A stretch of DNA of 55,612 bases from a virus, in IMG/VR virus record IMGVR_UViG_3300031576_000053, positions 1 through 55,612 of that record. The stretch is one strand, 5' to 3'. The notes beneath the pieces are model-generated. The model ran no database searches. It was not told the DNA's origin and was given only the letters and a program-made list of their open reading frames with translations. This document shows positions 15,017 through 21,718 of the stretch, piece after piece (the stretch's first letter is position 1; every line of letters begins with the position of its first letter). Made by a program: the position numbers and the translations under genes.

Positions 15017-15471
15017 GCGGCCTCCCCGAGCTTGGCGAGCAGGGCGCGATTCCGTTCCGCGTCATGGTCGAGACGGTCTGCCGCTTGGTCCTTGGTAATG
15101 CCGTCGTAAGTGCGCGCGTCAATGCGGAGCGAGCGCGCTAGCAATTCTGCGCGCTTCGTAAACTCCGCGAGAGCCGCGACGAGTTCCGGATAGGCGTTGC
15201 AGCGGCGCTCAACTTCGCGTTTCTCATCGAGCGAAAGCGCCTGCGTCAAAGGCTGGTAGCGCCAATCCTTCGCGCTGATGTAGCCGTTTAGGTCAACGGC
15301 GATAATAGGCAGCGGCGTTGCGGGTGTGTGCTTGGTGGTCATGGTCACTTCATCGGCCATCTTGAATGTCAGATTGTCGGATGTCGTCAGGTTCACGCGA
15401 CCTCCCGAAAACGCCGCCATTCCAGCGCGGCGCTTCTCTGCGGTGTCGGGGTAGCTGTCTTTGGCGTTCAT
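15013..15471 (-). CDS. First gene of the leftward early operon, hypothetical
   Basis: A 152-residue protein. ATG 15471 is preceded by GGAG. A second possible start at 15342 (MTTKHTPATPLP) resembles the usual N-terminus of short phage proteins, so the first 43 residues are uncertain. The C-terminal two thirds are helical, Ala/Glu/Arg-rich. As first gene from the divergent promoter region it may be the most strongly made early product. No function assigned. Confidence 0.6.
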   Translation of the reverse strand: MNAKDSYPDTAEKRRAGMAAFSGGRVNLTTSDNLTFKMADEVTMTTKHTPATPLPIIAVDLNGYISAKDWRYQPLTQALSLDEKREVERRCNAYPELVAALAEFTKRAELLARSLRIDARTYDGITKDQAADRLDHDAERNRALLAKLGEAA

Positions 15472-15513
15472 CGGTTTCTCCGTTAGTGCCCGGAACCCCG
15501 GGCTGGTAGGCGA

Positions 15514-15542
15514 ATGTTACGCTCGTTTGCCAGCAAAGTAAA
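15514..15542 (-). promoter_or_regulatory. Candidate leftward early promoter
   Basis: On the minus strand, TTTACT (15542-15537) and TAACAT (15519-15514) are separated by 17 bases, each matching the sigma-70 consensus at four of six positions. The -35 hexamer sits inside a GTTTAC site, so a repressor bound there would block it. Confidence 0.5.
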
Positions 15543-15615
15543 CCCCATCGCTAAGTCCTTGATCCAGCGAGGGTTTACCACTCGGGTTTACTTTTGCCCA
15601 CAACCAGCGGTAAAC
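15538..15615. promoter_or_regulatory. Four-site candidate operator array (GTTTAC / GTAAAC)
   Basis: GTAAACCC at 15538-15545, GGGTTTAC at 15571-15578, GGGTTTAC at 15584-15591 and GTAAAC at 15610-15615. All four lie in the 154-base gap between the divergent early genes. The first two form an inverted pair and the last two another. The adjacent Cro-like gene is the obvious binder (inference). Confidence 0.6.
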
Positions 15616-15616
15616 T
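15587..15616 (+). promoter_or_regulatory. Candidate rightward early promoter
   Basis: TTTACT (15587-15592) and TAAACT (15611-15616) with an 18-base spacer, each four of six to consensus. Both hexamers overlap GTTTAC-type sites. It lies just upstream of the Cro-like gene at 15626, so the transcript would be nearly leaderless. Confidence 0.42.
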
Positions 15617-15625
15617 TGGCACATC

Positions 15626-15853
15626 ATGGCGTGGAAATACGTACACGACCGCGGGGTCGCTAAAGCGGTTACGGTGGCGGGCGGATCAACGGTGGTCGCG
15701 CAAACCCTCGGGATCACCAAAGCGGCAGTGTGGCGCTGGGGGCGCGTGCCGAGTAAACACCTGCACAAGTTCGCTCGGCTTGCAGGAATAAGCGTTCGGC
15801 GGCTACGCCCAGACCTCTACAAACGCAACGGAAAACGGAGGCAAGTAAAATGA
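15626..15853 (+). CDS. Cro/YdaS-like repressor
   Basis: A 75-residue DNA-binding protein. A helix-turn-helix lies at about residues 16-42 (STVVAQTLGITKAAVWRWGR), followed by the conserved-type LHKFARLAGISVRRLRPDLY ending of YdaS/Cro antirepressor-like proteins. It sits at the divergent control region and probably binds the GTTTAC sites, governing both early operons. No CI-like partner is seen. Confidence 0.82.
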   Translation: MAWKYVHDRGVAKAVTVAGGSTVVAQTLGITKAAVWRWGRVPSKHLHKFARLAGISVRRLRPDLYKRNGKRRQVK

Positions 15854-16296
15854 AAAGCGAGTCAATACACCGTGTGGCGCGCGCGTTGAACGTGAAAGCG
15901 CGGTACGACACGAAGATCAAGGCCTGGTGGATCGGCGGCAAAACGTTCACCATCGCGGAAGTGGGCAAGATGACCTCTACTGGGCTGCGCAAGTTGTTTG
16001 CGGGTCGCGAAGCCGCGCTCGCATCCCCGACCGAGACGGCAGAACACGAGGCGCAAATTGCTAATGGTAAGCTGGCCAGCAAGCCAAAGGCGGCGGTGAA
16101 GAAGGCCAGCAGCTTTGACGAGGCAGCGAAGATCACGCTCCTCGTTGTTGGCAATCCCAAACGCAAAGACACCGAAGCCAATCGCATTTGGGCCATATAC
16201 CGCCCCGAGCTGACAGTGCGAGAGTTCCTCAAGGCTGGCGGCACTGTAGCTGCGCTGCGCTGGGACATCGCGCACAAGTTCATCGCGCTGGCTTGA
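15850..16296 (+). CDS. Hypothetical protein downstream of the repressor
   Basis: A 148-residue basic protein whose start overlaps the Cro-like gene's stop. The N-terminal 50 residues hold a beta-rich IKAWWIGGKTFTIAEVGK. A Lys/Ala linker and a helical C-terminal half (RIWAIYRPELTVREFLKAGG) follow. The latter resembles a small helix-turn-helix, so a regulatory role is possible. No family recognised. Confidence 0.6.
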   Translation: MKSESIHRVARALNVKARYDTKIKAWWIGGKTFTIAEVGKMTSTGLRKLFAGREAALASPTETAEHEAQIANGKLASKPKAAVKKASSFDEAAKITLLVVGNPKRKDTEANRIWAIYRPELTVREFLKAGGTVAALRWDIAHKFIALA

Positions 16297-16302
16297 GAGC
16301 TG

Positions 16303-16950
16303 ATGGAGCTTGTTTGCTTCTCCGCGGGCCGTGCTGGCCGAACGTTGCTGCCATCTAAGTTGCCGCTGGGTATTGCGGGGCGGATGATACTACTGGTGCC
16401 GCACGGCCAACGCGGTGACTACGAGCGCTTCGGCAACCGTAACGTGCAAGAGACACCTGAGGGCGTGACTGGCATTGCGCGGCGCCGACAGTGGTGGCTA
16501 GAACAAACTGCTGCCGATAAACTCGTGATGCTAGATGACGACCTCCGCTTTGACACTCGCCGCGAGGATGATCCAGAGAAGTTTCTCGTGTCAACCTTTG
16601 ACGAGGTATCGCTGCTGTTCCGAGACATAGAGACGCAGCTGGACCGCTTTATCCACTTAACGGTCACGCCGCGCGAAGGCGGCAACCACACCGGAGCAGA
16701 AGGGCGCTACATGGAGGTCGGGCGCGCTACGCGCGTACATGGCTTGCGCCCGCGCCGTATTCGTGAGCTCGGGTGTCGCTACGATCACCTGCCGGTCATG
16801 GAAGACCTTGACATGAAGTTGCAACTCCTACGGCTCGGCCATCCGAACCTGATTGTGAACTATATGGTGCAGGGTCAGGGACAATCAAATGCGCCCGGCG
16901 GGTGCTCCGTGTACCGAACCCCAGAACTCCACGCGCAAGCCGCAGCATGA
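16303..16950 (+). CDS. Glycosyltransferase, GT-A type, resembling DNA-hypermodification (TET-associated) enzymes
   Basis: A 215-residue protein. GIARRRQWWLEQTAADKLVM is followed by a DDD metal/nucleotide-sugar motif (Asp78-80). VMEDLDMKLQLLRLGHPNLI and a Gly/Asn-rich GQGQSNAPGGCSVYRT follow near the end. This order recalls phage glycosyltransferases that add sugars to modified DNA bases. Relatives, as I remember them, extend about 50 residues further; here the frame stops at 16950, overlapping the next ATG. Early position beside replication genes argues for a DNA or host target rather than the virion. No hydroxylase or base-modifying partner is visible. Confidence 0.6.
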   Translation: MELVCFSAGRAGRTLLPSKLPLGIAGRMILLVPHGQRGDYERFGNRNVQETPEGVTGIARRRQWWLEQTAADKLVMLDDDLRFDTRREDDPEKFLVSTFDEVSLLFRDIETQLDRFIHLTVTPREGGNHTGAEGRYMEVGRATRVHGLRPRRIRELGCRYDHLPVMEDLDMKLQLLRLGHPNLIVNYMVQGQGQSNAPGGCSVYRTPELHAQAAA

Positions 16951-17795
16951 ATTACTACCGAAGGTACGTCGGCGACTACCTCGGCAAGACGATGCGTCTG
17001 TCCACAACCGAGCACGGTGCGTATAGCCTTTTGCTCGACTTTTACTACGCCGAAGAACAACCAATCCCGGCCACGCCGGAGGAAATCTACGTCATCTGCC
17101 GCGCCATCAAAGCGGAGGATCGGCGGGCCGTTGACACAGTGCTGAAGCGATACTTTGTAAAACGTCAAGATGGGTACCACAACTCTCGGGCGGACAAGGA
17201 GATTGCAACCGCAAAGCAAGCCCGCATCAATGGCGCAAAGGGGGGGCGACCAATAACCGGAATTGAAACCGAAACTAAAACCGAGACTGAAACCGGATTG
17301 ATAACAGAAGAGGGGGGCGGATCGCTACATCCACCAACCACCAACCACCAACCACCAGCCTTCAGCCTTCAGCCTTTAACCCGCCAACCTTCAACCAAGG
17401 GCAAAAAGTGTTCCGCCGCGCCTCGCGCGTCGGCCCCAAGCGGCACCGAGACTTGGGAAGCCTACGCTACGGCCTACCTCGTACGCTATAAGATGCCTCC
17501 AGTGCGCAATGCCACCGTGAATGCCTGCATAGTGCAGTTCGTCAAGCGAATCGGGATCGTGGAGGCACCGCAGGTCGCCGCGTTCTACGTGGGGCATAAC
17601 AACGCCTTCTACGTTCGCAAGGGTCACTCGGTCAGTCCGATGCTCTCGGATGCTGAGAAACTGCGGACCGAGTGGGCAACTGGGCGGAAGATCACCGGCC
17701 TGGAAGCGCGCAGCGCGGAACAAAAGGACGCGGTGCGCGAGCAGGTGAAGCGCGTCGCCGAGAACATGGAGAAGGATCATGGCCGAAAAGAATAA
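16947..17795 (+). CDS. DUF1376 replisome-organizer-like protein
   Basis: A 282-residue protein starting at ATG 16947 (ATGA overlap), not at the upstream GTG-type starts. MNYYRRYVGDYLGKTMRL, then TTEHGAYSLLLDFYYAEE, is the standard N-terminal DUF1376 (YdaU-like) domain, to about residue 95. A low-complexity Thr/Glu and Pro/Asn/His linker (about 105-155) follows, then a C-terminal helical domain. Such proteins bind the origin or load helicase in phage replication. Confidence 0.82.
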   Translation: MNYYRRYVGDYLGKTMRLSTTEHGAYSLLLDFYYAEEQPIPATPEEIYVICRAIKAEDRRAVDTVLKRYFVKRQDGYHNSRADKEIATAKQARINGAKGGRPITGIETETKTETETGLITEEGGGSLHPPTTNHQPPAFSLQPLTRQPSTKGKKCSAAPRASAPSGTETWEAYATAYLVRYKMPPVRNATVNACIVQFVKRIGIVEAPQVAAFYVGHNNAFYVRKGHSVSPMLSDAEKLRTEWATGRKITGLEARSAEQKDAVREQVKRVAENMEKDHGRKE

Positions 17796-18369
17796 ACTCC
17801 TCGAGGCCCTCAGCGTGACCTATGCCGTCGTCGGCCAGGAGATCAGCGACGCAGCGATGGAGATGATCGCGCGCGACCTAGCGCCGCACGATCCGCAGGG
17901 CGTTTTCTTGGCTCTATCACGTTGCCGCAAGGAGCTGCGGAAGATCTCGCTCGCGGACATTCTGCAGCGCATCCCGGGAGGCCATCCGGGGGCGGAGGAA
18001 GCCTGGTCGCTCGTGGCGCGCGGACTCGCCGACGAGGGGCCGACGCTCGTCTGGACGGAGCAGATTCGGGAGGCGTTCGGCGTGGCGCTCGGCCTTACGG
18101 ATGACGCAGTGGCGGCGCGGATGGCGTTCAAGGAATGCTATACGCGGCTCGTCTCCGAGGCGGTGGCGCGGTGCGAGATCCCGCAATGGTCGGCTTCGCT
18201 CGGGCACGACGCCAGCGGAAGGGCGGGGCCGCTCATTGACGCGGCGGAGCGCGGGCGGCTCGCACCGGAGTTCGTGCGCGAGTTCCTGCTATCGCCGGAC
18301 CAAGGCTCGGAGCGGCTGATTGCGTTGTGCGCGAAGTCCGTGAAGGCGATCGAGGCGCCGAAGCCGTGA
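17779..18369 (+). CDS. Replication-associated phage protein
   Basis: A 196-residue, largely helical protein. EISDAAMEMIARDLAPHDPQ and LSRCRKELRKISLADILQRI match the N-terminal pattern of small proteins encoded right after DUF1376 genes in phages, likely helicase-loading partners (inference). It overlaps the DUF1376 gene by 17 bases and the next by four. Confidence 0.65.
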   Translation: MAEKNKLLEALSVTYAVVGQEISDAAMEMIARDLAPHDPQGVFLALSRCRKELRKISLADILQRIPGGHPGAEEAWSLVARGLADEGPTLVWTEQIREAFGVALGLTDDAVAARMAFKECYTRLVSEAVARCEIPQWSASLGHDASGRAGPLIDAAERGRLAPEFVREFLLSPDQGSERLIALCAKSVKAIEAPKP

Positions 18370-18887
18370 TCATCGTCGCCAAGACCGACAAGTCGAGCGG
18401 GCGCGTCGCGCGCGTAGAGATCCCTGAAGGCAAGGACGTGGTCGCCGTGCTGAACGCAGTGCTCGCTGGCTTGGGATTCAAGACCGCAACCGAAGATCCG
18501 CTGCACGACGAGATCATGGCGGCGAGAAAACAACGGGGCTCGGCTGTCAGCACGCAGCCTCCGAAAGCAGAGCCGCCAGCATTGGAGCTCCGCCAGTCCG
18601 AGTCCCGCCAGTCCGTCGGCGTCCGCGAAACTTCACGCGACGCCTACCGCAAGGCGAAGTGGTCCGGGAAGTTGACGCGCCAGCAGGAACAGATCGTCGC
18701 CTGGTTCCGGGGCCGAGCTGGGGATGCGACGCGCCAGGAGATCGCGCGGGGGACGGGGCTCGGGATCAACTGCGTGACGGGCCGGGTGAACGAGCTGCTT
18801 AATCCGGAGATCGGCGTCCTGCGCGAAGTTGGCAAGCGCAAATGCCGCGTGACCGGCGAGACCGCTAATGGCTTGGTGCTGGTATGA
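18366..18887 (+). CDS. Winged-helix DNA-binding protein
   Basis: A 173-residue protein. GTG 18366 overlaps the previous stop (GTGA). The N-terminal 45 residues form a small domain. A Pro/Ser/Glu linker follows, and then a winged helix at about residues 110-170: LTRQQEQIVAWFRGRAGDAT, RQEIARGTGLGINCVTGRVN, then a wing. It is probably a replication or regulatory DNA-binding protein. Confidence 0.72.
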   Translation: MIIVAKTDKSSGRVARVEIPEGKDVVAVLNAVLAGLGFKTATEDPLHDEIMAARKQRGSAVSTQPPKAEPPALELRQSESRQSVGVRETSRDAYRKAKWSGKLTRQQEQIVAWFRGRAGDATRQEIARGTGLGINCVTGRVNELLNPEIGVLREVGKRKCRVTGETANGLVLV

Positions 18888-19159
18888 GCAGGAATCTTGA
18901 CGGGTTGAAGAACCTGAACAAATCCGCAGCTATCGCGGATGATGCGGTCATAACTGAAATGAAAATGCTGTGGCCGGAAGGATCTAAGGTCGCCGTGATG
19001 TTGCAGTCCAATCATTCGAACGCGAGTCGATGCATCGTACTCGGCCATGACAGGTTCAGCTTGCGGTGTCGGCCTGGCCGACACCGCAAGCTCTATCACC
19101 AGCGAAGGATGGGAACGCCGAGAGCGGGAGTTCAGATTACACGAGGAAGGTGGATGTGA
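18884..19159 (+). CDS. Hypothetical protein preceding a methyltransferase remnant
   Basis: A 91-residue frame whose ATG overlaps the previous stop (ATGA). Residues 1-55 look protein-like ([20 protein letters not shown]). The last 35 are Arg/Gly-rich and overlap the methyltransferase-tail frame, so the gene may have been cut by the insertion or deletion that brought that tail in. No family recognised. Confidence 0.5.
   Translation: MSRNLDGLKNLNKSAAIADDAVITEMKMLWPEGSKVAVMLQSNHSNASRCIVLGHDRFSLRCRPGRHRKLYHQRRMGTPRAGVQITRGRWM
19063..19087. repeat. Perfect inverted repeat, 12-bp arms, 1-bp spacer
   Basis: GCGGTGTCGGCC, T, GGCCGACACCGC. It coincides with the codons for a Trp-Pro-Thr-Pro motif of the methyltransferase-tail frame. 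A related 12-bp-arm repeat lies at 19201-19228. Confidence 0.7.
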
Positions 19160-19515
19160 TCATGGGGCTGCGCGAAACGGTCAACGGCCCGGTCCTGAAT
19201 CTGGCGTCGGCCCCGTGGCCGACGCCAGATTGTCCGAACGGTGGGAGGGTGCTGTCGGACGAACAGACGGTCTCCATGAAATCGAAGCACGGGCGCAAGG
19301 TGCAGGTTGGGCTGGAGAACGTCGCCAACCTGGCCCGGCCAACGGATTCTGGGCCGACGCCGAATGGATCGCCTGCAGGGACGGCAAAGCGCGCCCAATT
19401 GAACCCGGCACATTCCCGCTGGCTCATGGGGCTACCGCCCGAATGGGACGATTGCGCGCCTACGGAAACAGCCTCACAGCTACGCAAGCGGCGGAGTTCG
19501 TCCGCGCCTACATGA
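19066..19515 (+). CDS. Remnant of a phage cytosine-methyltransferase-type C-terminal region (frame A)
   Basis: A 149-residue frame from GTG 19066. It contains WPTP motifs at three places ([21 protein letters not shown]), [16 protein letters not shown], and an ending [20 protein letters not shown]. These are the features of the long C-terminal tails of phage C5-methyltransferase-like proteins. No catalytic domain (no Pro-Cys motif, no AdoMet motif) precedes it, so methyltransferase activity is not expected. Its last 165 bases overlap a second reading frame that also looks like a methyltransferase end. Confidence 0.5.
   Translation: MSAWPTPQALSPAKDGNAESGSSDYTRKVDVIMGLRETVNGPVLNLASAPWPTPDCPNGGRVLSDEQTVSMKSKHGRKVQVGLENVANLARPTDSGPTPNGSPAGTAKRAQLNPAHSRWLMGLPPEWDDCAPTETASQLRKRRSSSAPT
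19201..19228. repeat. Perfect inverted repeat, 12-bp arms, 4-bp spacer
   Basis: CTGGCGTCGGCC, CCGT, GGCCGACGCCAG. It overlaps the second Trp-Pro-Thr-Pro motif of the same frame and shares GTCGGCC/GGCCGAC with the repeat at 19063. No T-tract follows, so it is not a terminator. Confidence 0.7.
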
Positions 19516-19529
19516 GCCTGAGACCTTGA
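19347..19529 (+). other. Second methyltransferase-like end in another frame (frame B)
   Basis: The +1-shifted frame reads [20 protein letters not shown], then [20 protein letters not shown], and ends near FVRAYM. This is the familiar C-terminus of phage DNA cytosine methyltransferases. It stops at 19529 with a TTGA overlap onto the next gene's TTG. The upstream part of this open frame (19047-19346) looks like a shadow of frame A. One DNA stretch therefore carries two methyltransferase-like endings. Confidence 0.45.
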
Positions 19530-19723
19530 ACGGCAAGCGCAACCACCTCGGCCAGCGCGTCGGCGAATGGCACCAGCGCGCCAAGCAATCCGATGCCATG
19601 GTCCGCCGTGCCCTGGACATGCGGCGCGAAGGCCGGACCCTCGGCGAGATCGCCGAAGCCCTGGGCGTGAACGAGCGCACCGTCTGGGATTGGATCACCT
19701 ACCGGACGCGGGCCTCGGCGTGA
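19526..19723 (+). CDS. Small helix-turn-helix protein
   Basis: A 65-residue protein. TTG 19526 overlaps the frame-B stop. A helix-turn-helix is clear at residues about 36-60: GRTLGEIAEALGVNERTVWD. The basic N-terminus adds charge. It is probably a DNA-binding regulator or a small-terminase-like helper. Its stop overlaps the next GTG. Confidence 0.68.
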   Translation: MNGKRNHLGQRVGEWHQRAKQSDAMVRRALDMRREGRTLGEIAEALGVNERTVWDWITYRTRASA

Positions 19724-20145
19724 GCCGCATGCTTCGGCTCTCCGAGGAGCAGTTCGCGGCCCTGCGTCGAAGGCTAAAGACGCCCGCTTCGCAAAGGATA
19801 GCGAAGACTTTGCCGACGCGTTTGAAGCGCAGCAGCCTGGAGGCCGAGCTCGCTTGGCAGATGGACGCGGCGGGGCTCGCCTACGTCTCCGAATACCGCT
19901 TTGACCCGGTGCGGCGCTGGCGTGTGGACTTCGCCTTCCTGCCTCAGAGGCTGGCGGTCGAGATCGACGGAGGTGTACACAGGATCAAGGATCGGTTCGA
20001 GCGTGACCCAGAGAAGCACAACGCGCTCGTTCTGGCGGGATGGCGGTTGTTGCGGTTCTCCGCGCCTATGGTGCGCGGCGGCCATGCCCTGCTGACGATT
20101 CGCCGTGCGGTTGTAGCCTTTGGCGAGGCGGCAGGCCGCGATTGA
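19720..20145 (+). CDS. PD-(D/E)XK endonuclease, DUF559/Vsr-like
   Basis: A 141-residue protein. GTG 19720 overlaps the preceding stop (GTGA); a longer in-frame start is rejected because it runs through the helix-turn-helix gene. RRWRVDFAFLPQRLAVEIDG carries the Asp and Glu-x-Asp catalytic pattern, and WRLLRFSAPMV follows, as in DUF559 and Vsr-type nucleases. In late-early phage regions this enzyme may act as a junction resolvase or nick DNA during packaging. Confidence 0.8.
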   Translation: MSRMLRLSEEQFAALRRRLKTPASQRIAKTLPTRLKRSSLEAELAWQMDAAGLAYVSEYRFDPVRRWRVDFAFLPQRLAVEIDGGVHRIKDRFERDPEKHNALVLAGWRLLRFSAPMVRGGHALLTIRRAVVAFGEAAGRD

Positions 20146-20172
20146 ACGCCGAGCTATAATTGCCCCCCGCAG

Positions 20173-20652
20173 ATGAAGCAGCGCGAGCCCCTCCTAGACG
20201 AGCCCGCCGAGGACGAGTGGCCCACCCACGAGGCGCTGCTCAACTGGGCGGAGTGGTGCCGGGTCAGGCGGCGCCCCGGACGGTGCTTCTCGGCCGAGGG
20301 GCACTACCGGCCGCCGGCCGGGAACGTCTACCATCCGCCCGAGCCGCGCCGCGCCCTCGACCCGCTCGCCGCCGAGCGGGTGAACGGGGCGCTCCTGGCC
20401 CTCCCCGAGAAGTGCCGGCGGGCGCTTCACTGGCGCTACCACCTTCAGGCCCCGGATCGCGTGATCGCCAAGGCCCTCGCTCTGCGCCCGACGGCCTACC
20501 AGGCGTTCATCAGGGCGGCCAGGCTGATGCTGCGCAACGTTTTACTTTTCCGGCGATCTAAGCCTATAATTCGCGCTGACAATCCGGCCCCCGAAGTAGA
20601 TGCCCGCAGGCGGGGCGTCTTTTACCCCGCGGGGGCGTTGGTTTCGGTCTAG
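20173..20652 (+). CDS. Q: Q-like antiterminator / late regulator
   Basis: A 159-residue protein. The N-terminal half has two Trp-rich segments (LLNWAEWCRVRR). Residues about 77-118, ALPEKCRRALHWRYHLQAPD followed by a second helix, resemble a sigma-70 region 4 fold, as in phage Q/ArpU-type late regulators. The last 25 residues are Arg/Pro-rich and cover a promoter and hairpin. It lies just before the packaging genes, which fits late-gene control. Confidence 0.68.
   Translation: MKQREPLLDEPAEDEWPTHEALLNWAEWCRVRRRPGRCFSAEGHYRPPAGNVYHPPEPRRALDPLAAERVNGALLALPEKCRRALHWRYHLQAPDRVIAKALALRPTAYQAFIRAARLMLRNVLLFRRSKPIIRADNPAPEVDARRRGVFYPAGALVSV
20541..20570 (+). promoter_or_regulatory. Candidate late promoter (pR'-like)
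   Basis: TTTACT (20541-20546) and a perfect TATAAT (20565-20570), spacer 18 bases. It lies in the 3' end of the Q-like gene and is followed 27 bases later by a hairpin with a T-tract, the order seen in lambda pR'-tR'. Confidence 0.5.
20597..20624 (+). terminator. Candidate leader terminator (tR'-like)
   Basis: GATGCCCGC pairs with GCGGGGCGTC, with one bulge and one G-T pair, and is followed by TTTT. It lies shortly after the late promoter candidate and inside the end of the Q-like reading frame. The imperfect stem keeps confidence low. Confidence 0.35.
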
Positions 20653-20743
20653 GGGTTTCACCCCGCGCGCTCGGCAATCTTGCCTTCTCCTCCCTTGGGC
20701 TTTGGGGGCGCGGGTCCTTCTGTTGTTTCCGGTAGAGGTTGCG

Positions 20744-21100
20744 ATGCCAAGGGCTGCGTTCCGGCAATGCCCCGCCCCGGGCTGCGGCGCCCTGACCTCG
20801 GGCGGCCCCTGCGAGCGGCACAGGCCCAAGGACGAGCGCCGACATCGGCACGCCGTCTACAACCTTCGGGCGTGGCGCGACCGCCTGAGGCCCGCGAAGC
20901 TCGCGGCGAACCCGCTCTGCGAGGACTGCGAGAGGCGCGGGAAGCTCGTTGCCGCGACCGACGTTGATCACGTGGACGGGGACGAGTGGAACTGGGCGTG
21001 GGAGAACCTTCAGAGTCTGTGCCACCCCTGTCACTCGCGGAAGACGGCCGCGACGCAAGGCGGGTTCGGGAACAAGATCAAGGGGTTAGGGGGGGCGTAA
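20744..21100 (+). CDS. HNH endonuclease of the packaging region
   Basis: A 118-residue protein. ATG 20744 is preceded by AGAGG; the longer frame upstream is not protein-like. An N-terminal Cys/His cluster (CPAPGCG, CERHRP), LCEDCERRGKLV, then ATDVDHVDGDEWNWAWENLQ and LCHPCHSRKTA make a complete HNH site. HNH proteins directly upstream of TerS assist DNA cleavage by the terminase in cos-type HK97-like phages, so a cos mechanism is suggested (inference). Confidence 0.88.
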   Translation: MPRAAFRQCPAPGCGALTSGGPCERHRPKDERRHRHAVYNLRAWRDRLRPAKLAANPLCEDCERRGKLVAATDVDHVDGDEWNWAWENLQSLCHPCHSRKTAATQGGFGNKIKGLGGA

Positions 21101-21222
21101 GTCTGTGGCCGTGCGCCCGGCGGCCTTGCGGCTATCAGTTTATCCACGGGGGCAAGATAGGCCGGCCGAAGCTAGAAGGCTATATGACTGACTTGCGCAA
21201 CGCTTTGAACCAATAGGGAAAC

Positions 21223-21702
21223 ATGCCCGGTCCGGCGAAGATGGCCCCAGAGCTAAAGGTCTTGGCGGGGACGTTCCGCAAGGGCCGGGACGCGCCGACG
21301 GACAAGGCCGGCCCAGAAACGCAGGAAACGGACTCGGCGCCTCGGTTCGACCTGGTAGAGCAATTGCCCGCGTTGCCGAGGGGGCTGCGCGGCGAGGGGC
21401 GCGCGATGTGGCGCACGCTCGGCCCGATCCTGGTGCGCTGCGGGCAGCTCCAGAAGCCGGACCTGTACGCGTTCGAGCAGCTCTGCCGGCTCTGGGGCGA
21501 CGTGAAGCGCAAGTGGGAGAACGGCACCACGGTAACGCCCGCCGAGAACACGATGCTTAACACGCTGTTCAACTCATTTGGAATCAACCCAACGGCCAGA
21601 CGCCGCGTCGTGCGATACCTCGCGCCGCCCGCGCCCGCCGGGGCTGGCAAGCCGAACAGGTTCGCCGGCCACGGCAAGCGGCCCGGGGGCCAGGCGCCTT
21701 GA
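21223..21702 (+). CDS. terS: Terminase small subunit, P27-like
   Basis: A 159-residue DNA-recognition subunit of the packaging motor. GLRGEGRAMWRTLGPILVRC, DLYAFEQLCRLWGDVKRKWE and NTMLNTLFNSFGINPTARRR follow the P27-family order. It is preceded by a 122-base gap with no convincing gene, and followed at once by TerL. The Pro/Gly/Lys tail may be flexible. Confidence 0.88.
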   Translation: MPGPAKMAPELKVLAGTFRKGRDAPTDKAGPETQETDSAPRFDLVEQLPALPRGLRGEGRAMWRTLGPILVRCGQLQKPDLYAFEQLCRLWGDVKRKWENGTTVTPAENTMLNTLFNSFGINPTARRRVVRYLAPPAPAGAGKPNRFAGHGKRPGGQAP

Positions 21703-21718
21703 CCACGCGGCGCGCGCG

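Noticed and set aside
19047-19346. First half of the frame-B reading
   Set aside because: Gly/Arg-rich with no motif, while frame A over the same bases has recognisable ones; only the final 180 bases of frame B look protein-like.
20155-20160. TATAAT before the Q-like gene
   Set aside because: No acceptable -35 hexamer at 16-18 bases upstream, so not called a promoter.
21101-21222. Possible small gene between the HNH and TerS genes
   Set aside because: Only the last ten codons (from 21184) look neat; the upstream part is a shadow. No function or ribosome site.
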